Below, one piece after another: positions 12,324-13,117 of a DNA stretch of 13,117 nucleotides. The notes under the pieces were generated by a model. It was not told the origin of the DNA. It did not search any database and saw only the letters and a list, made by a program, of their open reading frames with translations. Position 1 is the first letter of the stretch. Each line of letters starts with the position of its first letter. A program made the translations under genes and the position numbers. Source of the stretch: Pseudomonadota bacterium (GTDB lineage: Bacteria; Pseudomonadota; Alphaproteobacteria; Elsterales; Elsteraceae); assembly GCA_016195115.1 (NCBI GenBank), contig JACQAI010000051.1:1-13117 (forward strand). The letters run 5' to 3'.

Positions 12324-13117
12324 GGCTTGGCCGACACGTGCAAGCAGGTCTCCGGAACCGGCACTCGGCGGGTTCGACACCTCCCGCCATGGCGCCAGGC
12401 TCGGCGGCTGAATGAACCACTGGCTCTTCTGGTGCAGATCGACGATCGGCACGAGCGTGTCGACCGCATACACGAACGGGTTGAACTGCAGGGCCGGCCC
12501 CTTCAGTGGCGGCTTGGCCTCGATGGCTTGTCCCGAGTTCGGTAGATCCCAGAACAACACCGTGCAAACCACACTCCAGGCCAAGAGCCATTTGATGGCG
12601 TTCGAGGGCCGGTAGCCGTAGCGGATGGTCCACGCCAAGATGTGCCGGCCGATGCGCTTGACGCGACCGAAATCACCGTAGCGGGTGCGGTTCTTCTCAA
12701 GGCGCACGCGCACCTCGATCGCGGCGGCGTCGTAGCCGGCTTGCTGTTTGATCTTGGCAAGCCAGAGATAGGGCTGAGGTTGGAACGTCGCCGCGTCGCC
12801 GTATTGCTCGTCCAGCTTGTCCAAGCGCCAGGTTTCCTCGGGCCCCAGGTCCTTGATCGCCTTGTACTCGAAGCCGGCGACGCGAAGCGGCGCGATCTGC
12901 TCCCAGCTCGCCCGCTGATCACAGAGCTCGTCGATCTTGGCCTGGTCGAGATCGACTTTGACGCCGACCACACGCGCCGCCTTGTCAGCAACCAGTTCGT
13001 CGACTCGGATGTGCTTGAAAATGAAGCTGCCGCCGACCGTGGCGAAGGGCACGTCGAGGCCGCAGACCGGCTTCGGCTGCGCGCCCTCTTTCTCGTCCTT
13101 GTCGAGCGCCGGCCGCA
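12291..13117 (-). CDS. Membrane-anchored protein of unknown function, 5'-partial, C-terminus frameshifted
   Basis: The frame is open to the window edge, so the N-terminus is missing; about 275 codons are present. The visible N-terminal part (PFATVGGSFIFKHIRVDEL...VVGVKVDLD) looks like the beta-rich, pentapeptide-like repeats seen in a family of hypothetical membrane-associated proteins. A soluble linker follows (FEYKAIKDLGP, FQPQPYLWLAKIKQQAGYDAAAIEV), then RYGYRPSNAIKWLLAWSVVCTVLFW (first TM) and FNPFVYAVDTLVPIVDLHQKSQW. Relatives, as I recall them, end in a second TM helix. Here that helix is encoded in another frame (MADLLGVLGVINPFIGWALTTLFAAGVTGVVRR, stop at 12211), while the current frame stops early at 12291. 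It is probably a pseudogene or carries a sequence error. The function is unknown. Confidence 0.7.
   Translation of the reverse strand, partial: RPALDKDEKEGAQPKPVCGLDVPFATVGGSFIFKHIRVDELVADKAARVVGVKVDLDQAKIDELCDQRASWEQIAPLRVAGFEYKAIKDLGPEETWRLDKLDEQYGDAATFQPQPYLWLAKIKQQAGYDAAAIEVRVRLEKNRTRYGDFGRVKRIGRHILAWTIRYGYRPSNAIKWLLAWSVVCTVLFWDLPNSGQAIEAKPPLKGPALQFNPFVYAVDTLVPIVDLHQKSQWFIQPPSLAPWREVSNPPSAGSGDLLARVGQAVWRTCWAYWA

Noticed and set aside
12211..12633. 140-codon minus-strand frame as a separate gene
   Set aside because: Its first two thirds overlap the better-supported membrane-protein frame and look like a shadow; only its last 36 or so codons are meaningful, as the displaced C-terminus.

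Overview
The window is GC-rich chromosomal DNA. Its gene content (hopanoid hpn genes, EmrAB-type efflux, N-acyl-D-amino-acid deacylase-like and amidohydrolase-2 enzymes) points to an alphaproteobacterium, perhaps Rhodospirillales or Reyranella-like. That placement is an inference from gene content only. Every gene I can support lies on the minus strand, so transcription runs from high to low coordinates. The long plus-strand open frames are shadows of the GC-rich coding strand.

Region 1 (1-1913) is a drug-efflux operon: a MarR-type regulator, an EmrA/HlyD membrane fusion protein and the first 76 codons of an EmrB-type DHA2 transporter, tightly overlapped. In front of marR is a 42-bp near-perfect palindrome made of two overlapping MarR-like dyads. 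It also covers the stop codon of the preceding gene and probably the operon's own -10 box.

Region 2 (1910-4979) is a hopanoid head-group operon, hpnI-hpnK-hpnL (glycosyltransferase, YdjC-type deacetylase, multi-pass membrane protein), joined by two 4-base GTGA overlaps. The radical-SAM gene hpnJ is not between or next to them here. The 390 bp upstream hold no gene but several hairpins.

Region 3 (5369-7471) holds a CDF zinc exporter, a UPF0016/MneA-like putative manganese exporter and a divergent CinA/PncC-like protein. The first two look like a metal-homeostasis pair.

Region 4 (7678-11633) is a catabolic-looking set: an N-acyl-D-amino-acid deacylase-like metallohydrolase, a Tat-signal-bearing amidohydrolase-2 protein and an iron-containing alcohol dehydrogenase / maleylacetate reductase-like enzyme. 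A 125-bp palindromic repeat fills the first intergenic gap, and an intrinsic terminator closes the set. Two of the three enzymes depart from their family's textbook metal ligands. The substrate is unknown.

Region 5 (11634-13117) is decayed or accessory DNA: short CAGGG/TGCAGG repeats, a probable promoter with an internal dyad, the C-terminal relic of another amidohydrolase, and a membrane protein whose last transmembrane helix is shifted out of frame.

No rRNA, tRNA, CRISPR array, transposase or phage gene was seen.
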